This document shows positions 1 to 10,574 of a stretch of 64,000 nucleotides of DNA, one piece after another. Positions within the stretch are counted from its first letter, which is position 1, and the number at the start of each line of letters is the position of its first letter. The DNA lies in assembly GCF_009557615.1 (NCBI RefSeq), contig NZ_CP045652.1:3286001-3350000 (forward strand), in the 5' to 3' direction. The position numbers and the translations under genes were made by a program. This DNA comes from Sphingobacteruim zhuxiongii. Its GTDB lineage: Bacteria > Bacteroidota > Bacteroidia > Sphingobacteriales > Sphingobacteriaceae. The notes beneath the pieces were generated by a model. That model was not told the DNA's origin, did not search any database, and saw only the letters and a program-made list of their open reading frames with translations.

Positions 1-819
1 TACATGCATCCCTGAAACACTTAAGATATGTATGGTACCTGTTGTGGAGAATGTTTCCATTAGCTTTGAACTTATCTCAGTTCTGTATCCAAATGTAATC
101 GCTGCCGCTAAAGACGCATAGGTCTGATCGGGAATATAATCATGAAATCTTCGATACAGTAATCTTCGTCTATTGGAAATTATACTTTCAAAGTTTCGTT
201 GAGCTTGATTTGCGATAATCTTATAATCATTCGTTCGAAACCAAATTTGATACTGGACACCTTGGCTCTTTAAATAAGCTTTATAATCAAACGCATTAGG
301 ATTTCTCATCTTACTTATGTTTGTAATGCGTCCTTTTATAAGGATAGTATCCCCGAGCTCCCCATACTGATTAAGCAGACTATCTTTTTGAAGTAAACCT
401 TGAACAGGTACAGGCTGTGCAAGCTGCTTTACTTTTTGTCGATCAATACGTCCTAGAAGGTTTAGTTTAAACCGAATTACCTTTTCCCGTTCGATTGGTT
501 CTTCTTCCAAAATTGCTAGCCATACTTGATTATTCTCAAGATCTTCGGCATTCAATTGTGGTAGCTGATTCAAAGTCAACTGCATTCCAAAGAATAAAAA
601 ACAAATGAATAAATAGCAGGATGTAGCTGGGCTTTGATTTTTTCGATTCAGTAGGAAAAGCACTGGTAGTAAACCCAAGAGAAATGTAAAGAGATGAGTC
701 AGTTCGCTTTGGTTTACATCATTGACGTAGACAATGATAATACCTAAACAAAATGGAATCAATAGCTTAAAGCATGGAGATTTTGCTATGCCTAATTTAA
801 ATTCAAATTGGCTCATCAT
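1..819 (-). CDS. comEC: ComEC/Rec2-family competence membrane protein, N-terminal part (runs off left edge)
   Basis: ComEC forms the inner-membrane channel through which single-stranded DNA enters during transformation. Only the first 273 codons are in the window, and the frame stays open to base 1. The N-terminus has several hydrophobic segments (about residues 18-34, 40-52 and 61-76), followed by a soluble DUF4131-like part. The last visible residues, TIHILSVSGMHV, match the start of the ComEC 'Competence' domain. The protein starts with ATGATG at 819; the second ATG at 816 is equally possible. It lies directly downstream of the helix-hairpin-helix gene, whose frame-corrected stop would overlap this start as ATGA. 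Family call is firm; activity cannot be judged from a third of the protein. Confidence 0.88.
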   Translation of the reverse strand, partial: MMSQFEFKLGIAKSPCFKLLIPFCLGIIIVYVNDVNQSELTHLFTFLLGLLPVLFLLNRKNQSPATSCYLFICFLFFGMQLTLNQLPQLNAEDLENNQVWLAILEEEPIEREKVIRFKLNLLGRIDRQKVKQLAQPVPVQGLLQKDSLLNQYGELGDTILIKGRITNISKMRNPNAFDYKAYLKSQGVQYQIWFRTNDYKIIANQAQRNFESIISNRRRLLYRRFHDYIPDQTYASLAAAITFGYRTEISSKLMETFSTTGTIHILSVSGMHV

Positions 820-865
820 TGATATCGAATTTGAAAACGAATCTCTGTACGACGGTTCTTCTCTA

Positions 866-2851
866 CTAAATCAAGGCCGAACCATACGAATCCTGATCGA
901 AATATCTTGTCCAGCCTACCTTCGCCCAGATTGCCCATTTTTTATTTAGTTTGACACGTTGATTGATATAAAGACGAGCCCCTCTATGGTAATAGAATGG
1001 AAAGGATAGAGAGTAAAGCATATCGCGTTCGAAACTGTATATTCTAGCATTGTAACTATCTATATCAAAATAGATCATGCGCACACTTGCTTTCCACCGC
1101 TTTTCAACATCTTGCCATTGAAAATCCTGATATGCAAGCACACCATTTTGCTTGTGCTCCATTGATTTTGAAAAATGGGTGAATTCAACGCGATTTGCAA
1201 TCTCCCAATTAGTCGAAATTTTATAATGAAAATTTATTCGTATTTGATCCTTCTTCACCTTTGCTAATTCATCATAAACCTTAAATTTAGCAAGGTAATT
1301 CTCCTCGTATTCACGATGCTGATATCGGAGAGCAATAGCACCACGTTTATACCAAATTCTTTGTATTTGGCTATAGAATAAGCTTCCTTGACTGGGTAGC
1401 CTTGCTCGATAGCGTAAATCAGGAAATTTGTGGAAATCGATAGCAGTAGATAGATCCCAGCTTCTTGATGGATGGTATCTCAATGCGAAATATACCCCCC
1501 TTTCATTGCCGAGTGTTGATAATCTCCCATATCCTTCAGCGTAGAATTGATGATAATTCGACTGATAGTTTCTATAATTTATTCCAACTGAAAACTTTTT
1601 CCCCAAGGATACGACAGACCCCATCATATGCGCCCAGCCTGTATTTATACTGTGTGCTGTTTCCCCATAGAAAAAGGTATTGAGGGATGTGTATTGTCCA
1701 TAAATTCCTAACTGTCGTAAGTGTCTACCTTTAAAGCGATATTCATTATATGCTTGCTGAGACGGCGAAACATCATGTTTAAAGTCAGTTCCTAGATAAG
1801 TGATCCCCATCTTGAGGCGAGATTTATCATATTCTGCATTCAAGCCATAGACCCTTTGCTTTACAGCCCTCCTATTCCGCAGTTCGTAGGCAGTTCGATG
1901 AAGTCCGGATGCATTGAAACCTGTAATCACCGTTGCTCCTTCCCTCGATGCCAGATTACCTGTCAATGCATTGTAAGACACAAAGGGAGTTAACTTTGTG
2001 CGTCGAAATTTTGTCGTTAACGCAATTCCTCTAAAATATCCCGACTCACGCATTCCGGTATGCTGACGAATACCTGCCCCTAAACTGGTTGTTTGCAGCA
2101 CCGCATTTCCACGTGTAAACTGTCCCCCCGACCAAAGCGTTAATCCTTGTCCAAACTGGAGATTATAATCCCCAATTACGAGCTTCTCCATTCTACCAAC
2201 ATCTTTGGCTAAAAGGGAGCCTGAATAGTAATCAAAGCCATAGCGTTGCTTTCTATTGAAAAATGGCTCTCCGGGATCCTTCTTAGCATTAATCGATAAG
2301 TAATATCTGTTTTGAATTTTATGTCGTATTCTAACTAGTATACGATTCGGATCCCCCAAATATCGTGATCGAAGTGTATCTGAAATTTGGAAACCACGTT
2401 TGATCTCTAATTGGCGAGCGATGCTGCTCATAATATATCCCTTACCCTTACTTATGGATGAACTTGGCGGGATGAGTCGGGTAGATTCATTAATTGTGAC
2501 GAGTGGCAGCAGCATTTCTACCGTTTCGATGTCAAAACCAGCAATCGCTTGTAGCTCATAAATGGAAATAAAATCACCAGCGAGCTCTCTGTGTCGTAGA
2601 AATTGCTCGATTTGATAAAAACTTAAAAAAGGTATTTTTTGAAGGCTTGCACGATCTACTTGATTTAGATTAATTGGCTTACGTCTAAGTTCTTCAAGAT
2701 ACTCTTGGTGCTCTATCAAACCTTCATGTATTTGCTCTTCCTCGAGACTAGAATTGGCGATATTTTCAACATAATTCTCTTCCGCCTCTTGAGCAATAAC
2801 AATAGAACTGAGTCCTAAAAATAAGAGTATTAAGCCAACAAAAACTATCAT
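866..2851 (-). CDS. Secreted helix-hairpin-helix / beta-barrel-like protein, probably frameshifted at the 3' end
   Basis: The protein has a signal peptide (MIVFVGLILLFLGL...VIA), then two helix-hairpin-helix motifs at about residues 59-120 (NLNQVDRASLQKIP and ELQAIAGFDIETV), the fold by which ComEA binds DNA. A long tract rich in aromatic and alternating residues follows, looking like an outer-membrane beta-barrel. ATG at 2851 is chosen over the TTG at 2875 because the signal peptide begins there. The frame ends early at TAG 866-868. A different frame continues as GLDLVEKNRRTEIRFQIRYQ to a TGA overlapping the comEC start, so one G appears to be missing near 877. A role in DNA uptake is inferred from comEC next door; a general porin-like role is possible. 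Confidence 0.75.
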   Translation of the reverse strand: MIVFVGLILLFLGLSSIVIAQEAEENYVENIANSSLEEEQIHEGLIEHQEYLEELRRKPINLNQVDRASLQKIPFLSFYQIEQFLRHRELAGDFISIYELQAIAGFDIETVEMLLPLVTINESTRLIPPSSSISKGKGYIMSSIARQLEIKRGFQISDTLRSRYLGDPNRILVRIRHKIQNRYYLSINAKKDPGEPFFNRKQRYGFDYYSGSLLAKDVGRMEKLVIGDYNLQFGQGLTLWSGGQFTRGNAVLQTTSLGAGIRQHTGMRESGYFRGIALTTKFRRTKLTPFVSYNALTGNLASREGATVITGFNASGLHRTAYELRNRRAVKQRVYGLNAEYDKSRLKMGITYLGTDFKHDVSPSQQAYNEYRFKGRHLRQLGIYGQYTSLNTFFYGETAHSINTGWAHMMGSVVSLGKKFSVGINYRNYQSNYHQFYAEGYGRLSTLGNERGVYFALRYHPSRSWDLSTAIDFHKFPDLRYRARLPSQGSLFYSQIQRIWYKRGAIALRYQHREYEENYLAKFKVYDELAKVKKDQIRINFHYKISTNWEIANRVEFTHFSKSMEHKQNGVLAYQDFQWQDVEKRWKASVRMIYFDIDSYNARIYSFERDMLYSLSFPFYYHRGARLYINQRVKLNKKWAIWAKVGWTRYFDQDSYGSALI

Positions 2852-2965
2852 AACCTGTTGATTAAGAAGAAGCAATCTAACACATCGTTTTATTTATTAA
2901 GAAATTAATTATCATTAATAATATTTAGATTACATCTCTTTAAAGAGACCATCAGCGTTAGATTT

Positions 2966-2988
2966 CCTCGATAATTAGGTTATCGAGG
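2966..2988. repeat. Perfect 9-bp hairpin upstream of the SDR gene
   Basis: CCTCGATAA and TTATCGAGG face each other across a 5-base loop. No T-run follows on either strand, so it is a poor terminator. It sits 160 bases upstream of the SDR start and could be an operator; nothing more is visible. The rest of 2852-3150 is AT-rich with no convincing gene. Confidence 0.45.
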
Positions 2989-3150
2989 AGGATTTGCTAC
3001 AAATTTTAGGTAATAACCTATAAAATTGAGCACGTTACAAATTTTTAGTACAACTTTTGATAGGTAAAACTGAAGGATTGATGAATTCTAATAAAATACC
3101 TGCTAGCTGCAGCAGCTATAGAAGTTAAGTAAAGAAAATATTGGATAGCG

Positions 3151-3813
3151 ATGAAAATAAAAGTTTTGATAACTGGAGCAACAGGAATGGTTGGAGAAGG
3201 TGTATTGCAGGAATGCTTACAGAATGATCAGGTGGAAAAAATCTTGTTGATAAACAGAAAATCTTCTGGTTATCAAGACAGCAAAATCGAGGAAGTATTA
3301 ATTGATGATTTTTTCGACTTAACTGCTATTCAAAATATCGTAAAAGGGTACGATGCCTGCTTTTTCTGCCTCGGCATCTCTTCAATTGGTATGAACGAAG
3401 CAGACTATACACGTACAACCTATGATTTGACCCTACATTTCGCTGAGATGCTTGCAAATGTTAATCCACAAATGACGTTTTGCTATGTTTCTGGTGCTGG
3501 AACCGACTCTACAGAAAAGAAAAAAACAATGTGGGCAAGAGTAAAAGGAAAGACAGAAAATGATCTTTTAAAATTACCGCTTCAAGTTTATAACTTTCGT
3601 CCAGCATTTATGAAGCCTTTCAAAAATGCCAAACATGTAAAACCATCTTTGAAGCCACTTATTGGATTTATGTCTCTTTTTCGTCCGCTTAATCCGAGTT
3701 ATTTCTTGACTTTAGAAGAAGTTGGTGACGCCATGATCAATGTAAGTTTGCATGGTTACTCTAAAGATATATTAGAGACAAAAGATATCTCATTCATGTC
3801 CAGTACAAGATAA
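3151..3813 (+). CDS. NAD(P)-binding atypical short-chain dehydrogenase / epimerase-like protein
   Basis: This is a 220-residue Rossmann-fold protein. The dinucleotide-binding glycine motif is at the N-terminus (TGATGMVGEGVL, residues 8-19), and a YVSGAG segment stands where SDR proteins carry their central beta-strand. The length and motif fit the atypical SDR group related to NmrA/YbjT-like and HTATIP2-like proteins. The usual catalytic YxxxK is not obvious, so it may bind NAD(P) without a classical dehydrogenase reaction. Substrate cannot be told. It stands alone between the HhH gene and the insertion sequence. Confidence 0.75.
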   Translation: MKIKVLITGATGMVGEGVLQECLQNDQVEKILLINRKSSGYQDSKIEEVLIDDFFDLTAIQNIVKGYDACFFCLGISSIGMNEADYTRTTYDLTLHFAEMLANVNPQMTFCYVSGAGTDSTEKKKTMWARVKGKTENDLLKLPLQVYNFRPAFMKPFKNAKHVKPSLKPLIGFMSLFRPLNPSYFLTLEEVGDAMINVSLHGYSKDILETKDISFMSSTR

Positions 3814-3817
3814 AAAA

Positions 3818-3843
3818 AGAAGGTGTCTAAAAAGGCACCTTCT
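3818..3843 (-). terminator. Hairpin terminator at the left end of the IS
   Basis: AGAAGGTG pairs with CACCTTCT. On the minus strand a run of seven T follows, so it should terminate the transposase transcript. On the plus strand it may also stop transcripts of the SDR gene. The terminal inverted repeat of the IS forms part of the hairpin. Confidence 0.75.
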
Positions 3844-3891
3844 TCTGTTTTATAGCTTTTGCGATTCCATTACTGTTTTCATTTTTGAGTT

Positions 3892-5520
3892 TTAAGCAGT
3901 AAGTCTATATTTTGTGGTTTTAACGCTCCTGACTCCAATTTTTATCGTATATAGTGTTTTATCGCTATAACCATTTCGAAACAAGACATCGTTTGCCCAC
4001 TTTTTTGCCCATTTTCTGAGGTTATGAGCAATGGCCATCAAACCGAACTCTACAGCGACTTTCTCCAGTCCTTTCATCGTGAACCGGGTAAACTTGTTGT
4101 TGCTTTTCATCTGACCGAAAACAGCTTCCACTTCTATGGGTCGCTTGCTTCGATGGTACATTCCCTCTTCTGATAGCAGTCTTTTTCGGGCTTTAGCCTT
4201 GAGCTGATCAAGCCTGTGGTTCACTTCAATAATACGATTGCCTTTTGCTTTATGGCACCCACTGCGCATTGGGCAGCCTTCGCATCGCTGAGCCTGATAA
4301 CAGCTTACCCGGGCAGTATATCCATTGGTACTAACTCTGGTTGCATGACCGATATAGCTGAGCTTCTGTCCGGCCGGACATACATAATAGTCATCTTGCT
4401 GGTTGTAATACAGATTCTGTACCGAGAAAGGATCCTGTTTATGCTTGCGCTTCTGTTCCACATGAAAGTAATTGTACTTGACAAAGGCAGTTATGCCCTG
4501 TTTTTCCATCAATTCATAGTTCTGTTCACTACCATAACCGGCGTCTGCTACAAGCTGTTCGCTTTGTTTTCCGTAATGGGACTCAAAGCCTTCCAAATGT
4601 TCCGGCAGGGTTGTGGTGTCGGCAGTTGTTTGATGGATGCTGTAATGGGTGATGAACTGATCTTCGGTGCTGATTTGGGTATTATAGGCTGGCTTAAGCT
4701 GGCCATTCTTCATGTGGTCCTCTTTCATCCGCATAAACACAGCATCGGTATCGGTCTTGCTATAACTATTGCGATCTCCCAGTACTTCCAGTTGCTCTTC
4801 ATATTTCTCTAGTCGAGGCAAATAGTCCTCTTCAAGTTTCTTAAGCTGCTTATCAGTAGATTTATTGGCTCCTTTGAACTTGGCATTGATCGCTTCGATC
4901 TTTTCCTTCAACCGACTGCTATCAATGGCCTTGCTAACTTCTTGATGCCCTAATGAAGATTGGTCTTGGGCGATCTGAGCCTCGATTTCCGAAAGAACCG
5001 AAGCAATGTTTGCTTCTAGCTTTACCTTATTCTTCTCGACCGATTTCTTCCAAACGAACGTATAACGACCAGCGACCGACTCGATCTTGGTGCCATCAAC
5101 ATATTGAACTTTCAGGCTAACATACTCCATATCATGCAGCATACGAACGATACTTGCAAACAGCTCTTGTATCTGTCCTTTAAGACGCTTTCCTCTGAAA
5201 TAATTGATTGTACGATAATCAGGTGTGCTATTGCCCGAAAGCCACATGAAATGGATATTCTCTTGTAAGGCGCGCTCAATTTTTCGGCAAGAATAGATAT
5301 TGCTTAAATAGGCGTAGAACAGCACCTTAATGAGCATTCTAGGGTGAAAACTAGTGGTGCCTCCGCCTTTATACTGACGGATAATATGATCTAGATCCAA
5401 CTGATCAACAACCTGACTCACCAACCGAACCGGATGGTTCATTGGAATACGATCTAAAATATTCTCAGGAAATAGACTCGGACTATTGGATGGAAGCGCT
5501 TTGAATTGTATGTTTGCCAT
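3892..5520 (-). CDS. IS1182-family transposase
   Basis: The 542-residue protein matches the IS1182-type DDE transposases. It has an N-terminal InsH-like domain (LFPENILDRIPMNHPV; TSFHPRMLIKVLFYAYL), a first catalytic Asp in YVDGTKIES, a second in VADAGYGSEQN, and a Glu in RPIEVEAVFGQMKSN. A cysteine cluster lies before the last part (CEGCPMRSGC). The start is ATG 5520 (MANIQF), because the longer frame from 5565 would read through a perfect hairpin. The gene looks complete, so the element may be active. It is on the same strand as gyrB but separated from it by a terminator. Confidence 0.9.
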   Translation of the reverse strand: MANIQFKALPSNSPSLFPENILDRIPMNHPVRLVSQVVDQLDLDHIIRQYKGGGTTSFHPRMLIKVLFYAYLSNIYSCRKIERALQENIHFMWLSGNSTPDYRTINYFRGKRLKGQIQELFASIVRMLHDMEYVSLKVQYVDGTKIESVAGRYTFVWKKSVEKNKVKLEANIASVLSEIEAQIAQDQSSLGHQEVSKAIDSSRLKEKIEAINAKFKGANKSTDKQLKKLEEDYLPRLEKYEEQLEVLGDRNSYSKTDTDAVFMRMKEDHMKNGQLKPAYNTQISTEDQFITHYSIHQTTADTTTLPEHLEGFESHYGKQSEQLVADAGYGSEQNYELMEKQGITAFVKYNYFHVEQKRKHKQDPFSVQNLYYNQQDDYYVCPAGQKLSYIGHATRVSTNGYTARVSCYQAQRCEGCPMRSGCHKAKGNRIIEVNHRLDQLKAKARKRLLSEEGMYHRSKRPIEVEAVFGQMKSNNKFTRFTMKGLEKVAVEFGLMAIAHNLRKWAKKWANDVLFRNGYSDKTLYTIKIGVRSVKTTKYRLTA

Positions 5521-5538
5521 ATTGTTTTTTTGGGTGCA

Positions 5539-5561
5539 CCTTAAGATACAAAATCTTAAGG
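5539..5561. repeat. 9-bp inverted repeat in front of the transposase start
   Basis: CCTTAAGAT, loop ACAAA, ATCTTAAGG. It ends about 20 bases before the transposase ATG. It may lower translation of transcripts read in from outside, or bind the transposase; both are guesses. Confidence 0.55.
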
Positions 5562-5576
5562 ACAAAAAAACAGAAA

Positions 5577-5604
5577 AACCCCGCCATTTTTTAATGACGG
5601 GGTT
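5577..5604 (-). terminator. Terminator inside the IS, upstream of the transposase
   Basis: A stem of AACCCCGxCA/TGxCGGGGTT with one mismatch is followed on the minus strand by TTTTTCTGTTTTTTT. It would block transcription entering the transposase gene from gyrB, a common arrangement in insertion sequences. Confidence 0.75.
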
Positions 5605-5680
5605 CTTTCTTTAAGAGACCTTTTTAGACAGCCCCTTTTTTCTATTTTATAATCTGATCTCTTTGAATTATACTTAATTC

Positions 5681-7648
<1,968 letters not shown>

Positions 7649-7671
7649 TTAAAATTACGATGATTAACTTT

Positions 7672-7703
7672 CAAAAATACGAATTTTTAAGCTAAATATC
7701 AAA
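7672..7703 (-). promoter_or_regulatory. Bacteroidota-type promoter of gyrB
   Basis: Read on the minus strand: TTTG (7700-7703), 20 bases, TATTTTTG (7672-7679), matching the -33/-7 pattern TTTG-N19-21-TAnnTTTG. It lies 33 bases before the gyrB start. Confidence 0.7.
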
Positions 7704-7812
7704 CAATATCACGTTAAAAACGCTCTCAAAAACTTTAGTTTTCATAAACCCCGCAATAGAGATTTTTAACGGCTTTTAACCTTAACAACTAGAAAATTTA
7801 AATTTTTTATCT

Positions 7813-7820
7813 TAGGTTTG
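7813..7820 (+). promoter_or_regulatory. Probable -7 element of the ompH-like gene
   Basis: TAGGTTTG fits TAnnTTTG and lies 29 bases before the ATG at 7850. No good -33 TTTG is seen at the right distance, so the call is tentative. Confidence 0.5.
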
Positions 7821-7849
7821 TCGTTAATAAAATAGAAATACACTATAGA

Positions 7850-8458
7850 ATGAATAAAATAGCAAAATTGACCCTAGGCCTGTTAGCTACAGCATCAGTG
7901 GTTGCATGTAATCAACAAGGTGAAACCAAGTCGACAACTGCTACTCCAGCGGCAACAAATGCCGTAGCAGAAGCAAAAGAAGACAAGATTGTTTATGTGA
8001 ATTCGGACTCATTATCGGAGCAATATCAATACTTCAAAGATATTCGCGCAAAACTAGAAGCGAAAGTGAAAAAAGCACAAAGCGATTTACAAGCGAAGGG
8101 TCAAGCATATCAACGCGAGGTTGCTGAATACCAGCAAAAAGCGGGTACTATGAGTGCTACAGACCGTCAAGCAACAGAAGAACGATTAATGAGAAGACAA
8201 CAAGAGATTCAACGTTTAGATCAAAATGCTTCTCAATCTATAGCACAAGACGAAAGCACTGAATTCAATAAAGTGTATACGACAGTTACAGACTATTTAA
8301 AGAAACACGCAGAAGAAAAAGGATACAAATTTGTATTAACTTATTCTAAAACAAATCCAGCTGTACTTTATGCTGATCCAGCATCAGATATTACGAAAGC
8401 TGTAATTGAATCGTTGAATAGCGAATACAAAACAACACAAACTGCTGAAAAGAAATAA
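7850..8458 (+). CDS. OmpH/Skp-family periplasmic chaperone-like lipoprotein
   Basis: This is a 202-residue protein with a lipoprotein signal (LGLLATASVVAC, Cys at residue 20), a Thr/Ala-rich linker, then the OmpH/Skp fold. It starts with KIVYVNSDSLSEQYQYFKD, goes into a long Gln/Lys/Glu-rich coiled coil (about 75-140), and ends with KKHAEEKGYKFVLTYS, the conserved closing strand. Skp-like proteins hold unfolded outer-membrane proteins. The lipid anchor differs from soluble Skp and is usual in Bacteroidota. Monocistronic, with a strong terminator. Confidence 0.85.
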   Translation: MNKIAKLTLGLLATASVVACNQQGETKSTTATPAATNAVAEAKEDKIVYVNSDSLSEQYQYFKDIRAKLEAKVKKAQSDLQAKGQAYQREVAEYQQKAGTMSATDRQATEERLMRRQQEIQRLDQNASQSIAQDESTEFNKVYTTVTDYLKKHAEEKGYKFVLTYSKTNPAVLYADPASDITKAVIESLNSEYKTTQTAEKK

Positions 8459-8472
8459 TAGCACAAATATTT

Positions 8473-8518
8473 AAAAAAGAAAACGCCGCTAATTTATGTT
8501 AGCGGCGTTTTCTTTTTT
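8473..8518 (+). terminator. Strong terminator after the ompH-like gene
   Basis: A 20-bp perfect stem (AAAAGAAAACGCCGCTAA with its complement, loop of 6) ends in a T-rich run. It works in either direction. Confidence 0.9.
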
Positions 8519-8701
8519 AAATCAAGTAGAAAATGACTAACCGCTAAAAAAGCTGTTTGAAAAGCATTCAACATGGAAGCCGCTTTGTCGAAGCGTCATT
8601 TATAGATCTATCCTTATTTCTCAAAAAAGGCCTTAATTATAAGTGATCTAAAACTTTTGGTATATATATTAAAAACTTAATAACAAATACTAAATTTGAT
8701 T

Positions 8702-9607
8702 ATGGTAAAACAGATTCTAAGCAAGGAGCAAAACGGATTTGATTGGTTCGATATCAGCAACCCGACTATTGAAGATTTCAAAGAACTTAAAGATAGATAC
8801 AATCTAAATGACGCTTCAATTAAGGACTGTTTAGAAACCGGACATTTACCTAAAATCGAAGAATTTGACTCTTACCATTTTTTAATTATTCGATTTATTG
8901 CAGATGATTTTCCTGAAAATTCCGATCATTTGATCGAAGTAACCAATAGAATCTCCATCTTTTATGATGAGGATTTTCTTATTACTACCCATCGCTATGA
9001 TATCCCTGTTCTTCAAGAACTTATAGACATGGATAAAAACAATAAGCGATTTAAATCGAGTAAAAGCCTGGTTAACACGCTTGTTTCGTCTTCCATAAAA
9101 ACGTTTGAAAACTTAGTGGTGAACAGTCTATCGACCAAGCTTGACTTATATGAGGAGATAGTTTTTCTACATAACCGCAGAAAACCTTTCTTGCGCAAGC
9201 TGTACTATCTAAAACGACAGATTGACCTTATTCGGATTATCCTCACGTTCTACAAAGATATCGTAGACTACTTTCATATGCCTGAGTATCAAAACATATA
9301 TACACAGGATTTACGTGATTTGTATGCTAGAACAAATACCCTATATCGGAATATTGGAGAGAACACGGCACAACTTCTGTCGATATATTTCAATATCGAA
9401 TCAAATCATACCAATGAGATAATGAGAACACTGACCATAATATCTGTGTTTTTTATGCCATTAACATTCATAGTAGGCATATACGGCATGAACTTCAAAC
9501 ACATGCCTGAACTGGAATGGTATTATGGGTACTCCGCTGTTTTAGGCGGTATGGGATTTTTGTCCGTAATTATCTATATCTGGTTTAAAAGAAAACAGTG
9601 GTTATAG
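8702..9607 (+). CDS. corA: CorA-family divalent cation transporter
   Basis: CorA proteins are pentameric Mg2+/Co2+ channels of the inner membrane. This 301-residue protein has a large cytoplasmic N-terminal domain with long helices, and two C-terminal membrane segments. The family signature GMN follows the first segment (IVGIYGMNFKHMPELEW). The start is ATG 8702; the TTG at 8696 is less likely. It ends convergent with tsaB, and their stops overlap by 6 bases. The substrate could be Mg2+, Co2+ or Zn2+. Confidence 0.88.
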   Translation: MVKQILSKEQNGFDWFDISNPTIEDFKELKDRYNLNDASIKDCLETGHLPKIEEFDSYHFLIIRFIADDFPENSDHLIEVTNRISIFYDEDFLITTHRYDIPVLQELIDMDKNNKRFKSSKSLVNTLVSSSIKTFENLVVNSLSTKLDLYEEIVFLHNRRKPFLRKLYYLKRQIDLIRIILTFYKDIVDYFHMPEYQNIYTQDLRDLYARTNTLYRNIGENTAQLLSIYFNIESNHTNEIMRTLTIISVFFMPLTFIVGIYGMNFKHMPELEWYYGYSAVLGGMGFLSVIIYIWFKRKQWL

Positions 9608-10312
9608 TAAAGGAGATTTCTTCGGCGCGCTGACTACAAAATCTTTGAGGTAAAAAGGCTCAAAATAAGCGACGTCTTCGAATTGATTCTGTTGAAATTT
9701 CTCAAATGAAATCGCATCTTGGAAACTTGCCTTCGTATCGAAACCAACTTGAATTTGGATAGCAGACTGACTACTGAAAAGTTCCTCAAATTTATCCGCT
9801 CCGGACCCGAAAAAGATTAAGTTGTTACCATTTTCCAAATAAGTATTGAAAGTATCGGCATCAACTATTAACGCCTTAGTCTCTTCAATTATCTCTCCAT
9901 TGAGAGAAAAGACCTGCGTATAAACCTCCTGTCTCCTCGCATCTATCATTGGAAAAAACAAGGTTGATTCATCAGCTTTCGTAGATAAGCCCCTAAAACC
10001 TGAAAACATCGCCTCTAACGTATTATTTGCGATCATTGGGATATCTAGTGCATAACATAATCCTTTAGCAACAGAAACCCCTATTCGAAGTCCTGTATAA
10101 GAACCAGGGCCTTTACTAACCGCTACTGCGGAAAGCTGACTCATATCCACATTCCCTTCTTCGAGCACGAGTTGGACGAACAATGTTAATGAAGAGGCAT
10201 GCATATTTGGTTCATCGCCAACTAACTCATATACCGTACTCCCATTTTTCGATAACGAAACTGAACAAAGCGGAGTCGCGGTGTCTATTGATAAAATGTA
10301 AATGTCTGACAT
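9602..10312 (-). CDS. tsaB: tRNA threonylcarbamoyladenosine biosynthesis protein TsaB
   Basis: TsaB is the non-catalytic ASKHA-fold partner of TsaD in making t6A at position 37 of ANN-decoding tRNAs. The 236-residue protein begins ILSIDTATPLCSVSL, has the conserved SLTLFVQLVLEE region, and the signature VAVSKGPGSYTGLRIGVSVA. ATG 10312 gives the normal family start; a longer frame has no matching sequence. It is the last gene of the rpmH-rnpA-yidD-tsaB run. Its partner tsaD lies at 38070-39071 in the same window. Confidence 0.92.
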   Translation of the reverse strand: MSDIYILSIDTATPLCSVSLSKNGSTVYELVGDEPNMHASSLTLFVQLVLEEGNVDMSQLSAVAVSKGPGSYTGLRIGVSVAKGLCYALDIPMIANNTLEAMFSGFRGLSTKADESTLFFPMIDARRQEVYTQVFSLNGEIIEETKALIVDADTFNTYLENGNNLIFFGSGADKFEELFSSQSAIQIQVGFDTKASFQDAISFEKFQQNQFEDVAYFEPFYLKDFVVSAPKKSPLL

Positions 10313-10319
10313 AGTATAA

Positions 10320-10574
10320 TTATGGAACTGGATCATGGCCATGACCACCCCAGGGATTACAACTTGCAATTCGCTTGATCGTCAACCATCCACCCTTAAA
10401 AGGGCCATACTTCATGATTGCTTCCTTCCCATATTGAGAACACGTTGGCGTATAACGACAATTGGCACCAAGAAAAGGAGAAATAAATAGTTGATAGAAT
10501 CTAATGATAATTAAGAAAACCCATTGTAGGGGTTGCTTAATCCCTTTTTCCCAGATTAGACGAAGCAAGTTCAT
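10320..10574 (-). CDS. yidD: Membrane protein insertion efficiency factor YidD
   Basis: This is a small 84-residue protein with an amphipathic N-terminal helix and the family core: [28 protein letters not shown] and [14 protein letters not shown]. YidD helps membrane proteins insert through YidC. It overlaps the end of rnpA by 38 bases, in a different frame, and ends 7 bases before tsaB, so the genes should be translationally coupled. Confidence 0.93.
   Translation of the reverse strand: MNLLRLIWEKGIKQPLQWVFLIIIRFYQLFISPFLGANCRYTPTCSQYGKEAIMKYGPFKGGWLTIKRIASCNPWGGHGHDPVP

Larger units (their letters stand above)
3818..5635 (-). mobile_element. IS1182-family insertion sequence
   Basis: The element contains one intact transposase gene. 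Its ends carry a matching inverted 12-mer, TGTCTAAAAAGG, at 3824-3835 and as its complement at 5619-5630. The outer limits are approximate; the right end probably begins GGGGCTGTCTAAAAAGG (read inward from 5635). I cannot see a clean target duplication: the flanks are A-rich on the left and T-rich on the right. It lies between two convergent genes (SDR and gyrB), so it breaks no reading frame. Confidence 0.8.

Noticed and set aside
734..949. 71-codon plus-strand frame spanning the comEC/HhH junction
   Set aside because: Antisense to both genes and without family likeness.
4216..4812. 198-codon open frame on the plus strand inside the transposase gene
   Set aside because: It is antisense to a clear transposase, has no recognisable family features, and its composition follows from the gene on the other strand.
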